A DNA stretch of 64,000 nt. Source: Planktothrix rubescens CCAP 1459/22. GTDB taxonomy: Bacteria > Cyanobacteriota > Cyanobacteriia > Cyanobacteriales > Microcoleaceae. Of this stretch, positions 44,707 through 54,675 are shown piece after piece. Position numbers and translations under genes: made by a program. The DNA is taken from assembly GCA_904830895.1 (NCBI GenBank), contig LR882958.1:1296001-1360000 (forward strand). The letters are read 5' to 3'. The notes beneath the pieces were generated by a model, which did no database searches, was not told the origin of the DNA, and worked only from the letters and a program-made list of their open reading frames with translations. The stretch's first letter is position 1, and each line of letters opens with the position of its first letter.

Positions 44707-46461
44707 ATGAAAATAAAATCTTTTCCAAAAATATCTTTTTATTCAATTATTTTAATCGTAATTATTGCCCTAACTGGATTTATTGCTTATTCTAATATCC
44801 TGAATAGTTTTTTTCTCTCGGATGATTTTGTTTTAATTGCGCTATTGTCAAAATTAGGGCCTTTTGGGTTATGGTTTAATCAACAACATGGTCAATCGTT
44901 ATTTTTTCGGCCTCTATTGGGATTAATTAGTTTTTTAGACTATAAAATCTGGGGTTTGAATCATTTTGGCTATCATTTGACAAATTTTGGCTTTCATTTA
45001 GCTAATTCTTTTTTAGTGGGAAGTATAGCATTTTTATTCAGTTTAAATTTAAGATTAGATTTAAAATTAAAACGGTTTATTCCCTATTTTGCTGGATTTA
45101 TTTTTCTATTATTACCTTCCCATTCCGAAGCCGTTTCTTGGATTTCCGCCCGAACAGACGTTATCGCCACTTTTTTCGCCTTACTATCCTTTTCCATCTA
45201 TTTAATACCAATTAATTATCCTAACCTGACTCCTTCCAGTTCCCCCCCTTACCAACCAGGAACTAAAACTCCTTCCAATTCCCCCCATTACCAAGGGGGG
45301 GTTAGGGGGGGTAAAACCCTTATCTCCTTAACTGCTTTTTTAGCCGCCTTATTATGTAAAGAATCTATTGTTAGTTTTCCAGGTTTAATTATAGCCTATG
45401 AACTCTATCAATATTCGCAAGCAAAGCCCAAAACCATCAAAAAACCTTTAATTAATTGTTTACTATATATAGCAGTTTTGGGATTTTATTTTGTTTGGCG
45501 ATATCTAAAATTAGGAACCTTAGTTGGAGGTTATGGAGAAGGCATTCATCTTAAATTTAATCCTATACAAATTTTATATAACTTAATTATTTATCCAACA
45601 CGAAGCGTTTTAACTGGACAATTCAACTCTAGTTTAACCTTCTGGATTTTAACTTTTATAGGTTTAGTTTTAATATCCATATTTGCTCTAATTTTAGGTT
45701 ACTATAAACATCAACTAAAATCTCAAATTCCTCAAACCTTACTTTTAATTATTGTAGGATTTTGGATTTGTGTGTTACCCGCGATTAATGTTTCCGTCTC
45801 TCCCTTTGATAGTCAAGGAGAACGTTATTTATATTGGGCTTCAAGTTTTATGTCTATTTATATAGCATTAATTATCACAATTTTGGTCAGTAATTTTCAA
45901 CTCTGTTTAATCCTATCCTCAATTATATTAGTTAGTTTAGGATTATCCCTGCATTCAGTTAACCAAAACTGGAAATTCGCTGGAGAACTCTCCCAAAGTT
46001 TATTAACCAGTATGCAAAAAACACCCATAGAATCCCCGATTATTACCAGTGTTCCTGATAACTTTAGAGGAGCTTATCTATACAGAACCGGATTAATTCA
46101 AGGACTCCATCTTTTTGACCTTGATAATCGTTTTAACGTTCAATTTGAGCAGAAATCAACGGATAAACCCTTTGAAACCGTGAGATTTTATACCAACAAT
46201 ATTTTATTGGTAATAATGAATACCCTACGAGAACCCACCGATAAAATTACTATTAATACCCTAAAACCGAATCAATATCAATTTCAATTATCCAATCCCC
46301 AAACCCTATTTTTTCCCACCCCCAAAAATACATTAGTCACTAAAGACTATCAAGTTAGTGATGTACAACCCCAAAGCTACACCCTAACCCTCAACAATCC
46401 TAACCGTTTTCAGGATTTATTATTGTATTCGTCGGGGGAGTTTGTTAAATTATCCGATTAA
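44707..46461 (+). CDS. GT-C-like multi-pass membrane glycosyltransferase
   Basis: 584 residues, about ten to twelve membrane helices. The first outer loop holds an acidic motif (FFLSDDFVLIALL) as in GT-C enzymes of the dolichol- or undecaprenyl-phosphate sugar type, and the second has SHSEAVSWISARTDVIATFFAL. A C-terminal soluble domain of about 150 residues follows. Residues 176-204 are a Pro/Ser/Gly-rich insert derived from repeat DNA. Donor and acceptor are unknown. It heads a plus-strand group with the FAD-GtrA fusion 42 bases on. Confidence 0.78.
   Translation: MKIKSFPKISFYSIILIVIIALTGFIAYSNILNSFFLSDDFVLIALLSKLGPFGLWFNQQHGQSLFFRPLLGLISFLDYKIWGLNHFGYHLTNFGFHLANSFLVGSIAFLFSLNLRLDLKLKRFIPYFAGFIFLLLPSHSEAVSWISARTDVIATFFALLSFSIYLIPINYPNLTPSSSPPYQPGTKTPSNSPHYQGGVRGGKTLISLTAFLAALLCKESIVSFPGLIIAYELYQYSQAKPKTIKKPLINCLLYIAVLGFYFVWRYLKLGTLVGGYGEGIHLKFNPIQILYNLIIYPTRSVLTGQFNSSLTFWILTFIGLVLISIFALILGYYKHQLKSQIPQTLLLIIVGFWICVLPAINVSVSPFDSQGERYLYWASSFMSIYIALIITILVSNFQLCLILSSIILVSLGLSLHSVNQNWKFAGELSQSLLTSMQKTPIESPIITSVPDNFRGAYLYRTGLIQGLHLFDLDNRFNVQFEQKSTDKPFETVRFYTNNILLVIMNTLREPTDKITINTLKPNQYQFQLSNPQTLFFPTPKNTLVTKDYQVSDVQPQSYTLTLNNPNRFQDLLLYSSGEFVKLSD
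45232..45318. repeat. C/G-rich repeat inserted in the GT-C gene
   Basis: Two TCCTTCCARTTCCCCCC-like units, then a CCCCCC...GGGGGG hairpin (45282-45316). Same type as the intergenic element at 27625-27662. In frame, lying between predicted membrane helices. Confidence 0.8.
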
Positions 46462-46506
46462 TCTTGTATTATAGAAACAATTTATCAAACGATAATATTA
46501 GGTGTG

Positions 46507-48384
46507 ATGGAACCAATTTATATTTTAGGTGCTGGCCCAGCCGGACTCGCGGCGGCTTATACTTTAACCAAGCAAGGTCAGTCCGTGGTTGTGGTTGAGC
46601 GGGATGGTCAGGTCGGAGGATTAGCCAAAAGTATAGAATATCAAGGCTTTATCTTAGATTATGGCCCCCATAGATTTTATACAAAAATTGCTCCAGTTTT
46701 GCAACTTTGGGATGAAGTTTTAGGGGATGAACAAGTTACAGTTAATCGTTTAACTCGGATTTATTATGGGGGAAAATATTTTAGTTATCCCTTAAAAGCC
46801 AAACAAGTTTTATCCGCATTAGGATTAATTGAAAGTTTAAGAATTGTGCTATCCTATTTAGCTGTTAGATTATTTCCTAAACCCCAAACTAATAATTTTG
46901 CTGAATGGGTAGAAAATAAATTTGGCAAACGACTATCAGAAATATTTTTTGAAGGTTACACCGAGAAATTATGGGGTATTCCTTGTACAGAAATTAGTCC
47001 TGACTGGGCCGCCCAACGCATTAAAGGATTATCGTTATCAAAAGCCATTAAAAATGCTATTTTAGGCAATGATGGGAAAGTTAAAAACCTCATAGACCAG
47101 TTTCAATTTCCCCGTTTGGGTTCGGGTCAACTCTATGAAAAAATCGCCGACTATTTACAACAACATCAACAACCGATTTTATTAAATACGGAAGTTATTC
47201 AAGTTCATCATCACAATTCTCAAGTTTCCCATATCACCCTGAGAAACCGCATTACAAAAGCGGAAAATACCGTGGCTTGTGGGGGATTAATTTCTTCTAT
47301 TCCTTTGACCCATTTTGTTCAACAATTGCAATCTTCTCCCCCTGAAAAAGTTATAGATGCTGCTAAGTCTCTGAAATTTAGAAATACAATTTTAGTCTAT
47401 TTAATTGTAGAAGGTGGCAATCTTTTTCCCGATAATTGGTTATATATTAATGACCCCAGAGTTGAAGTTGGACGGGTGACAAATTTCGCCAACTGGTCGC
47501 CAGAAATGTTAGCTAATACTGAACAAACTCCCCTTTGTTGTGAATATTGGTGCAATTTTGGCGATGATTTATGGCAATGTCCAGAAGATGAATTGAGAAT
47601 ATTAGCTGAAAAAGACCTACGCAAAATTGGGTTATTAAAAAATCAAGCGGTTTCCGATGGATTTATTGTTCGTTTACCCCGAACTTATCCTATCTATGCA
47701 GGAAATTATCAAGCTGCTTTATCGGAAATTCAAGGCTATTTACAAACCTTCCAAAACTTGCAATTAGTCGGACGTTATGGTGCATTTAAGTATAATAATC
47801 AAGACCATAGTTTATTAATGGGAATTTTTGCGGCGGAGAACGTTCTAACTCCTGGGAAACATAACCTCTGGAATGTTAATAGTGATAGCGAATATGTGGA
47901 AGAAGCTCACGCAGAAGCCGCCACAACCGCAGCCACAAATACTCGTCTATCCCGACGTCGCCAAACCTTAAAAACCTTACGAGAATTTGGCGGTTATTTA
48001 TTCACGGGTGGCGCGGCTACTATTGTCGATGTTCTGATTTTTTCTATTCTCATTCATTCAGGATTATGGTATGTTTTTGCATTAGGAATTAGTTATTTTA
48101 TCGGATTAAGTACCAACTTTTGGCTCAGTCGTCGCTTTGTATTTGGAATTTATTGGAAAAACTGGTTTGTTCAATATGGCGTGTTTGCGACGGTTGCTTT
48201 AAACAGTTTGTTAGCCAATTTAGGGTTATTACAACTGTTAATTAATGAATTGGGATGGCATCCAACTATATCTCGTTTAGCCAGTGCTGCTTGTGTCGCC
48301 ACGATTAGTTTTACCGGACATAAGTTGTATTCCTTCTCATCCTCAAATCAATCAAATAATCAAGTTTCTGAACTGCAATCTTAA
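46507..48384 (+). CDS. FAD-dependent oxidoreductase fused to a GtrA-like membrane domain
   Basis: 625 residues from the ATG at 46507. N-terminal Rossmann FAD site ILGAGPAGLAAAYTL, then the amine-oxidase/PPOX/UDP-galactopyranose-mutase-like fold (VERDGQVGGLAKSI, DYGPHRFYT, YTEKLWGIPCTEI) up to about 455. After a linker, a GtrA domain (about 495-618) with four membrane helices (EFGGYLFTGGAATIVDVLIF). GtrA proteins are thought to flip lipid-linked sugars, so the fusion may modify a lipid-linked sugar and flip it (inference). It is in the plus-strand group with two big membrane proteins. Confidence 0.86.
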   Translation: MEPIYILGAGPAGLAAAYTLTKQGQSVVVVERDGQVGGLAKSIEYQGFILDYGPHRFYTKIAPVLQLWDEVLGDEQVTVNRLTRIYYGGKYFSYPLKAKQVLSALGLIESLRIVLSYLAVRLFPKPQTNNFAEWVENKFGKRLSEIFFEGYTEKLWGIPCTEISPDWAAQRIKGLSLSKAIKNAILGNDGKVKNLIDQFQFPRLGSGQLYEKIADYLQQHQQPILLNTEVIQVHHHNSQVSHITLRNRITKAENTVACGGLISSIPLTHFVQQLQSSPPEKVIDAAKSLKFRNTILVYLIVEGGNLFPDNWLYINDPRVEVGRVTNFANWSPEMLANTEQTPLCCEYWCNFGDDLWQCPEDELRILAEKDLRKIGLLKNQAVSDGFIVRLPRTYPIYAGNYQAALSEIQGYLQTFQNLQLVGRYGAFKYNNQDHSLLMGIFAAENVLTPGKHNLWNVNSDSEYVEEAHAEAATTAATNTRLSRRRQTLKTLREFGGYLFTGGAATIVDVLIFSILIHSGLWYVFALGISYFIGLSTNFWLSRRFVFGIYWKNWFVQYGVFATVALNSLLANLGLLQLLINELGWHPTISRLASAACVATISFTGHKLYSFSSSNQSNNQVSELQS

Positions 48385-48407
48385 CTATAGCAATCCGTGT
48401 AGGATTT

Positions 48408-48538
48408 GTGATAAAAACCTGTAGGGGTTTGGTTTCCAAACCCAGGCGCAAAGAGGGTTGGGAGACCCAACCCCTACGATAAAATATTCAACTTTTCCTA
48501 CCTGTTCCCTGTTCTCTGTTCCCTGTTCCCTTCTTAAA
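48408..48538. repeat. Hairpin and GTTCCCT heptamer repeats
   Basis: A TAGGGGTTTGG...ACCCAACCCCTA inverted repeat (48421-48478) is followed by CTGTTCCCTGTTCTC heptamers (48502-48533) that end 6 bases before the next start codon. That gene therefore has a repeat-derived leader. Confidence 0.75.
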
Positions 48539-48539
48539 A

Positions 48540-50771
48540 ATGTCTGAACAAAAACAACAGGCTAAAGTGAATTTAACCACTATTTTTGTGATAACTTTAG
48601 CCACTTGGTTGATTCTGATTCCTTTCGTTAATTCGATTAAAATTCCCTTTGGAAATAATCAAACTGGGGTAATTTCTTTAGCCAGTATTAATAATATTAG
48701 TCCCTATACAGACTATCTCAAATATATTATTTTACTCCTAACTCCCCCGTTAATTGCGACTCTGGTTTTAAACCTAAATCAAAAACCCCTGAGAATAATT
48801 TTAAGGGTTATTAACCATCGTTATACTTGGATAGTAATTAGTTCTATTCTATTACTAACTTGGTTAATTAATACTCCCTTTAACCAATTTAGAATTAATT
48901 CAACCTTAATTGATTCTTTCCATGAAGGGGAATTTTTAGGATTTTTACCTAACTTTATACAACTCAAACAACCCTTTATTGATACCATTTTAATTCATGG
49001 ATATGGCGTAGATGTTCTTCCCAGTTGGTTAGCCAAAAATCTCGCTACTCAAAATAATGGCATCGCCTTAACTCGGTTATTCGTAAACCTAGAAAATGTA
49101 ATTACCTGTTTAGGCTATTTTTGGATATTGTGGGAATTAATTAATCTGGCAGAAATCAATAAAAATAGATTAAAAATATTCTTAATTTCTTGTATTATTT
49201 TTTGTGTTTTTGATGGAATTTTCTATAAATTCGATGGCCGCCGGGGAACCAGTTTCATTATTCAATTAGCTTTAACCTTACGATTTTTTAGAATAGCGGA
49301 AAGTCAACCCAAGCAAGCCCAATGGTTATCGGTGTTAATTGGAGCTTCAATTCCCAGTAGTTTTTTCTATATCTATGACCGAGCTATTTATTTTATTGCC
49401 GTTTATCTTTGTGCTTCTATTCTATCATTATTTCTTGATAAAAAAACCACAATTATTTGGCTTAGAGGAACGTTAATTGGTATTATTTCTGTTACTATTA
49501 TTAGTATAATATTCCTGGGTTTTGAACAAATTAATGCCATTATCTCTCAAGTTCTATATTGGGGAAAATATGGACGCTATATTTCTTTTATTCCCCTTCC
49601 CCCCTTAGAATTAAGCTGGACTTCCCAAACCTTTTGGTTATCAATGTTTTTTCAAAGTGCGGTTTTAGTTTATCTAATTTTAGACTTTAAAAATCAAGAA
49701 TTAAAACTCCGTCCCTTTGTTCAAAAAAATACTCTAATTATTCTACTCTTAACTCCTGCATCCGTTTACATGAGAATTACCCTTGATAGAAGTGACATCG
49801 GACACGCCTATCATGGCGCATTAATTACCACATTTTTAGTTATTTACCTAATTTATCTGGGATATAAACATCAAATAGAGCCGCAATTATCCCAACTTAA
49901 TATAAATCCAATTCAACAAAGTTTAACCGTTCTTCTCTTGATTGTAATTATTTTATCAGAACCCGGTTTTAATCTGGTGAAAGGGATGGAAAAAATAACT
50001 CAACTCCCTACATTTTTATCCACTCCCGACTCCAAACTTTTAAAACCAGATTATTTAGAAGCATGGAACACTCTTAAACCCGAAATCGAGCAACAATCTT
50101 GCTTTTTCACCTTAACCTCCGAAGGATTATGGTATTATTTATTTGATAAACCATCCTGTTCCAAATATGGTTATGTTCTCTATGCTAAACCTACGGTTGC
50201 TCAACAGCAAGTAATTCAACAACTGAATGAAACCAAACCCAATATTTTATTATTAACCAATGAAATCTGGTATCAAAATCCTTGGGATGAGATTTTAAAA
50301 TCCGAATCTGCGTCTTTAATTTATCAGAATGTTTTAACCACCTATCGACCCTATAAAACCGTTGAATCCCATTGGTTTTGGAAACGTAATAATCAACCAT
50401 TAAAATTAACTCAAACTCAATCTTTAAATGGTAATATAGAATCCCTTCCTACCCAACCTATTCATCAAAGTGATAATTTATCCATTGGTGGTTGGTCAAT
50501 TCTTCCTGAATCTTCCCAACCTGCGGATGCAGTTTATTTAAGTTTAGGGAAAAAAAATCAACTGATTGCTGTTGGTCAAGTTAATATTCCTAGACCCGAT
50601 GTAGTCCAAGTTTTATCTAATCCTAAATATGAAAAATCCGGCTGGATAATTCGAGTTCCAACAGCAATTTTACCCCCAGGAAATAATCAAATGAAAGTCT
50701 GGAGTTATGACTCTAAAAAAAATCAACTTACTCAAATTGGAAAAGGTTTCAATTTAGAAATTCTCTCCTAA
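48540..50771 (+). CDS. Large multi-pass membrane protein, possible GT-C type
   Basis: 743 residues, about twelve membrane helices in the first 480 residues and a soluble C-terminal part of about 260. The first long outer loop has an acidic stretch (LIDSFHEGEFLGFLP), and a later loop has RITLDRSDIGHAYHG, a pattern seen in GT-C-like proteins. I do not recognise the exact family. It is in line with the GT-C and FAD-GtrA genes, so it probably belongs to surface glycan synthesis. Confidence 0.7.
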   Translation: MSEQKQQAKVNLTTIFVITLATWLILIPFVNSIKIPFGNNQTGVISLASINNISPYTDYLKYIILLLTPPLIATLVLNLNQKPLRIILRVINHRYTWIVISSILLLTWLINTPFNQFRINSTLIDSFHEGEFLGFLPNFIQLKQPFIDTILIHGYGVDVLPSWLAKNLATQNNGIALTRLFVNLENVITCLGYFWILWELINLAEINKNRLKIFLISCIIFCVFDGIFYKFDGRRGTSFIIQLALTLRFFRIAESQPKQAQWLSVLIGASIPSSFFYIYDRAIYFIAVYLCASILSLFLDKKTTIIWLRGTLIGIISVTIISIIFLGFEQINAIISQVLYWGKYGRYISFIPLPPLELSWTSQTFWLSMFFQSAVLVYLILDFKNQELKLRPFVQKNTLIILLLTPASVYMRITLDRSDIGHAYHGALITTFLVIYLIYLGYKHQIEPQLSQLNINPIQQSLTVLLLIVIILSEPGFNLVKGMEKITQLPTFLSTPDSKLLKPDYLEAWNTLKPEIEQQSCFFTLTSEGLWYYLFDKPSCSKYGYVLYAKPTVAQQQVIQQLNETKPNILLLTNEIWYQNPWDEILKSESASLIYQNVLTTYRPYKTVESHWFWKRNNQPLKLTQTQSLNGNIESLPTQPIHQSDNLSIGGWSILPESSQPADAVYLSLGKKNQLIAVGQVNIPRPDVVQVLSNPKYEKSGWIIRVPTAILPPGNNQMKVWSYDSKKNQLTQIGKGFNLEILS

Positions 50772-50997
50772 CCCCCGTTGTTGCGCTTGAGCGCACTCTT
50801 TCAAATAATTTTTATTAATTTGGGATTACCTTAATGGAGAAAGCCATGAAGAGCTTACTACGGCAATTTTACCCCCAGGAAATAAGTTGTTGCGCTTCAG
50901 CGCACTCTTACTCAATAAAATAATTTTTATTAAATTAAACATTTTATTGAGTTTAATATGACATAATTAACAGAGAAAATCTGAAAGATTGTTTCCT
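50772..50997. repeat. Repeat-rich gap with copy of the upstream gene end
   Basis: Two GTTGTTGCGCTT-AGCGCACTC elements (50779-50799 and 50887-50909). A TGGAGAAAGCC-GCTTACTAC unit (50833-50860) recurs at 54090-54112. A 23-base copy of the coding end of the preceding gene (GCAATTTTACCCCC onward, original near 50663) is at 50863-50886. No gene. Confidence 0.8.
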
Positions 50998-53900
50998 ATG
51001 GCGACCCTAAACCTGAAACCCACCCATAAACCCATTAGAGCTTATTATGACGCTTTACAACAGTTTGCAAAATTGGGAGTTTCCCACGAATTAGCGGTTA
51101 AAGACGCCTTTGCAGACCTGTTAAAAGCCTGTTGTCCGCAATTTGAGTTAACCTTGATTCCTGAAAAACAAATTAAATTACCCAACGGTAAAAGTATTCG
51201 GGTTGATGGTGCTTTAGTTCGGGATGGAAGTATTAGATATGGCGTTTGGGAAGCGAAAGATAGTCAAGACAAATTAGAGCGAGAAGTTAAACAAAAGTTT
51301 GCGTTAGGTTATCCTAAAGAAAATATTATTTTTCAATCTCCTGAACGAGTAATTTTATGGCAAGGGGGAAAACAAATCTGTGATCAAGATATCACAAAAC
51401 CGCAGATTTTAGTAGATACTTTAAAGTTATTTTTTGAATATCGCACCCCGGAAATTGCCCAATGGGAAATAGCGGCGGCAGAATTTGGCGGACGGGTTAA
51501 AGATTTATCGGGTAAACTGATTGATTTAATTGAAACCCAACGCAAAATTAACCCGAAATTCATTCAATCTTTTAGTGAATTTACGGAAATTTGCCGTCAA
51601 GCAATTAACCCGAATCTTTCTGAAGCTGCGGTGGAAGAAATGTTAATTCAACATTTGCTAACAGAACGAATTTTTAGACAAATTTTTAATAATCCCGATT
51701 TCACCCGTCGTAATATTATTGCGGTAGAAATTGAAAAGGTAATTCAAGCGTTAACGTCTAAATCTTTTAGTCGAGATCATTTTTTAGGGGAAGTTGATTA
51801 TTTTTATCGCGCTTTGGAAGATGCGGCTCAAACCATTGATGAGTTTAGCGATAAACAGCATTTTCTGAATACGGTTTATGAGAAATTCTTTCAAGGGTTT
51901 GCGGTTAAAGTTGCGGATACTCACGGAATTGTTTACACACCGCAACCCATTGTTAATTTTATGGTGAAAAGTGTTGAGGATATTTTACAAAAAGAGTTTG
52001 GCAAGTCGTTAAATGATAAGGGAGTGCATATTCTTGATCCCTTTGTGGGGACGGGTAATTTTATTTTACGGGTGATGCAGGAAATTAAAAAAACTGCCCT
52101 TCCCTATAAATATGAACAGGAATTACACTGCAATGAGGTGATGTTATTACCTTATTATATTGCTTCAATGAATATTGAACACCAATATTTTGAAGCAACG
52201 GGAGGTTATAAAGCTTTTGAAGGTATTTGTTTAGTTGATACTTTTTCTGACCAACAGGTGCAACAGTTATCTTTATTTACGCCTGAAAATACCGCCAGAG
52301 TTCACCGTCAAAGAAGTTCACCGATTTTTGTGATTATTGGAAATCCGCCTTATAATGCTTGGCAGGTTAATGAAAATGATAATAATAAAAATCTAAAATA
52401 TACGAATAAAGATAAAACCGGAATTGATGATCGGGTTGCTGCAACTTATTCTAAAGATTCAAAAGCAACGAATAAAAATTCCCTTTCTGATCCTTATGTT
52501 AAAGCAATTCGCTGGGCATCAGATAGAATAGGAGATGAAGGAATAGTTTCTTTTGTAACTAATAATAGTTTTATTAATGCTCTTGCTTTTGATGGTATGA
52601 GACAACATTTAGAGAAAGATTTTGATTTAATTTATCTTATTGATTTAGGTGGTAATATCAGAACAAATACAGATCCTTCAAAAAGTATTCATAATGTTTT
52701 TGATATTAAAGTCGGAGTCAGTATTAACATTTTTATTAGAACAAATAGATTTAATGAATCTAAGGCTACTAAAATTTATTATGCTAGTGTTGGTGAATTT
52801 TTGAGAAAGGAAGAAAAGTTTAATTATTTAAACCAACACCAGCAATGGGATACTATTAACTGGCAATTAATAGACCCTGATAAAAAGAACAATTGGTTAA
52901 CTGAAGGATTAGAAAATGATTTTGATATATTTATTACTTTAGGAAATAAAGAAGCTAAACTTTCTAAAAATAATGATGATGGAATAATTTTTAAGATATT
53001 TAGTTTAGGAGTTAGTACAAATCGAGATACTTGGGCATATAATTTTAATTCTGATGAATTGGTAAGCAATATTCAACGCATGATTTCCACTTATAACGAA
53101 CAGGTTAGGAAATGGCAAGATCGCAGCGATAAATCAGTTGACGTAGATAATTTTGTAATTTGTGATGATCATAAAATTAGCTGGAGCAGAGATTTAAAAA
53201 AAGATTTAAAAACAGGGAAGTACCTAGAATTTTCTCAAACTAGAACAAGGCGATCACTTTATCGTCCATTCGTAAATTCTCATCTTTATTTTGCGGATGG
53301 TTTAAATGACAGCCCAGGTAAATTTCCTTTAATATTCCCTACACCTGAAACTGAAAAAGAAAATTTTATTATTTCTATTGCTGGCGTTGGTGATAGAAAA
53401 GGATTTGGTTGTTTTATCAGTAAATTTATTATTGCTTTAGACTTTGCTTTTGAAAAAGCTCAATGTTTCCCCTTCTACACCTACGACAAAGACGGAACAA
53501 ACCGAAAAGAAAATATTACCGACTGGTCACTCGAACAATTCCGAAACTATTACCAAGATCCGACTATTACAAAATGGGATATCTTCTATTATACCTATAG
53601 CCTTTTGCATCATCCCACCTATCGAGAACGCTACGCCGCCAACCTCAAACGGGAACTTCCTCGCATTCCCTACGCGCCAGATTTTCGCGGTTTTGCTGAT
53701 GCGGGAAAACAATTAGCAGACCTGCATCTTAACTATGAACAACAACCCGAATATAGCCTTAAATTCATTGAAAATGATGAAGTTCCCTTAGATTGGCGAG
53801 TGGAAAAAATGAAACTCAATAAAGATAAAACCCAAATAATTTATAATGAATTTCTCACCTTAAGCGGTATTCCTCCCGAAGTTTTTCAATATCGTTTAGG

Positions 53901-54090
53901 AAATCGTTCTGGGTTAGATTGGATAATTGATCAATATCAAGTTAAAATTGATAAACGTAGTGGAATTGTTAATGATCCTAACCGTTTAGATGATGAACAA
54001 TATATTGTTCGGTTAATTGGTCAAGTGATCACTGTTAGTTTAGAAACCGTTAAAATTGTTGATAGTTTGCCCGATTTGGGATTAGTTTGA
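50998..54090 (+). CDS. Single-chain restriction-modification enzyme (nuclease + N6-adenine methyltransferase)
   Basis: 1030 residues from the ATG at 50998. The N-terminal PD-(D/E)xK nuclease-like domain has Asp70 and Glu85-x-Lys87 (VDGALV...GVWEAKD). A helical connector follows. The N6-adenine methyltransferase has motif I DPFVGTGNFI (Asp347) and catalytic NPPY (449-452, IIGNPPYNAW). A long C-terminal part (about 600-1030) is probably the DNA-recognition domain. It has no helicase, unlike Type ISP enzymes, so it looks like a Type IIG/ISP-related one-gene system that cuts and methylates. No separate specificity subunit nearby. It begins the accessory region. Confidence 0.88.
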   Translation: MATLNLKPTHKPIRAYYDALQQFAKLGVSHELAVKDAFADLLKACCPQFELTLIPEKQIKLPNGKSIRVDGALVRDGSIRYGVWEAKDSQDKLEREVKQKFALGYPKENIIFQSPERVILWQGGKQICDQDITKPQILVDTLKLFFEYRTPEIAQWEIAAAEFGGRVKDLSGKLIDLIETQRKINPKFIQSFSEFTEICRQAINPNLSEAAVEEMLIQHLLTERIFRQIFNNPDFTRRNIIAVEIEKVIQALTSKSFSRDHFLGEVDYFYRALEDAAQTIDEFSDKQHFLNTVYEKFFQGFAVKVADTHGIVYTPQPIVNFMVKSVEDILQKEFGKSLNDKGVHILDPFVGTGNFILRVMQEIKKTALPYKYEQELHCNEVMLLPYYIASMNIEHQYFEATGGYKAFEGICLVDTFSDQQVQQLSLFTPENTARVHRQRSSPIFVIIGNPPYNAWQVNENDNNKNLKYTNKDKTGIDDRVAATYSKDSKATNKNSLSDPYVKAIRWASDRIGDEGIVSFVTNNSFINALAFDGMRQHLEKDFDLIYLIDLGGNIRTNTDPSKSIHNVFDIKVGVSINIFIRTNRFNESKATKIYYASVGEFLRKEEKFNYLNQHQQWDTINWQLIDPDKKNNWLTEGLENDFDIFITLGNKEAKLSKNNDDGIIFKIFSLGVSTNRDTWAYNFNSDELVSNIQRMISTYNEQVRKWQDRSDKSVDVDNFVICDDHKISWSRDLKKDLKTGKYLEFSQTRTRRSLYRPFVNSHLYFADGLNDSPGKFPLIFPTPETEKENFIISIAGVGDRKGFGCFISKFIIALDFAFEKAQCFPFYTYDKDGTNRKENITDWSLEQFRNYYQDPTITKWDIFYYTYSLLHHPTYRERYAANLKRELPRIPYAPDFRGFADAGKQLADLHLNYEQQPEYSLKFIENDEVPLDWRVEKMKLNKDKTQIIYNEFLTLSGIPPEVFQYRLGNRSGLDWIIDQYQVKIDKRSGIVNDPNRLDDEQYIVRLIGQVITVSLETVKIVDSLPDLGLV

Positions 54091-54128
54091 TGGAGAAAGC
54101 CCTAAAGGGCTTACTACTTTTATTATTT

Positions 54129-54380
54129 TTAATTGATTCCACCGCTTATTACGAGGAACAAAAACCTGGGCTTGGGTAGAGTTTTTAGGAGAAGTCAAAG
54201 AGACAGTAAACTTCCTCATGCTATATCCTGAAGCTGGTTCAAACGTTAGAAGTTTTGTTCGTCGGGTGATTTTGCCCAAGTTTTCTTACTCTCTATTTTA
54301 TCGTATCCTAGAAGAAAATCAGATAGAAAGGAGGAGTAATCACTCTTTAATTACCAATAGATATAGAGCGCGAATTCTTA
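54129..54380 (+). pseudogene. RelE/ParE-type toxin remnant, frameshifted and chimeric
   Basis: Reads LIDSTAYYEEQKPGLG, loses one base near 54173-54177, then continues in the next frame VEFLGEVKETVNFLMLYPEAG and FVRRVILPKFSYSLFYRI. The order and motifs match ParE-like toxins (YYEEQ, GLGVEFL, YPE, KRFPY-like). The 5' end is replaced by repeat DNA and the 3' end by a HicA fragment. No antitoxin precedes it. Not expected to be functional. Confidence 0.8.
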
Positions 54381-54460
54381 GTCATATATCACCTAGATTG
54401 CTTCGGCAGATTGCAATTGATATTGGCTTGACAGTTGAGGAAATGTTGGAGTCGCGGTGA
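54381..54460 (+). pseudogene. HicA C-terminal fragment fused to ParE remnant
   Basis: Encodes ISPRLLRQIAIDIGLTVEEM plus LESR, the usual C-terminal helix of HicA toxins, in frame with the end of the ParE remnant. The same 85-base segment is repeated with few changes at 59383-59468. Confidence 0.8.
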
Positions 54461-54472
54461 GTTAAAATAGAG

Positions 54473-54507
54473 AGCGATCGCTTCTTTTATATTAATAAAA
54501 GCGATTT
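54473..54507. repeat. HIP1 palindromic repeat, copy A (partial)
   Basis: AGCGATCGCTTCTTTTAT arm and a partly decayed right arm. One of six copies in this region, joined here to the 3' ends of two other TA-region genes (54511-54577 like 59092-59159; 54580-54613 like 60717-60751). Confidence 0.85.
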
Positions 54508-54675
54508 GCTAATTTGGGGGAAACGGATTGGTTTTGATGCGGTTTATGCCGTTGGTGGTACATTGGTTAGGACGGCTAACGGTTCTTGTGGATGATATTT
54601 TGTGATCGTGAGTGGTGAATCTGCCCAAATTGCTCTATACTAGAACAAGAACCCAAAAATCTTAACAGAGAGTCT

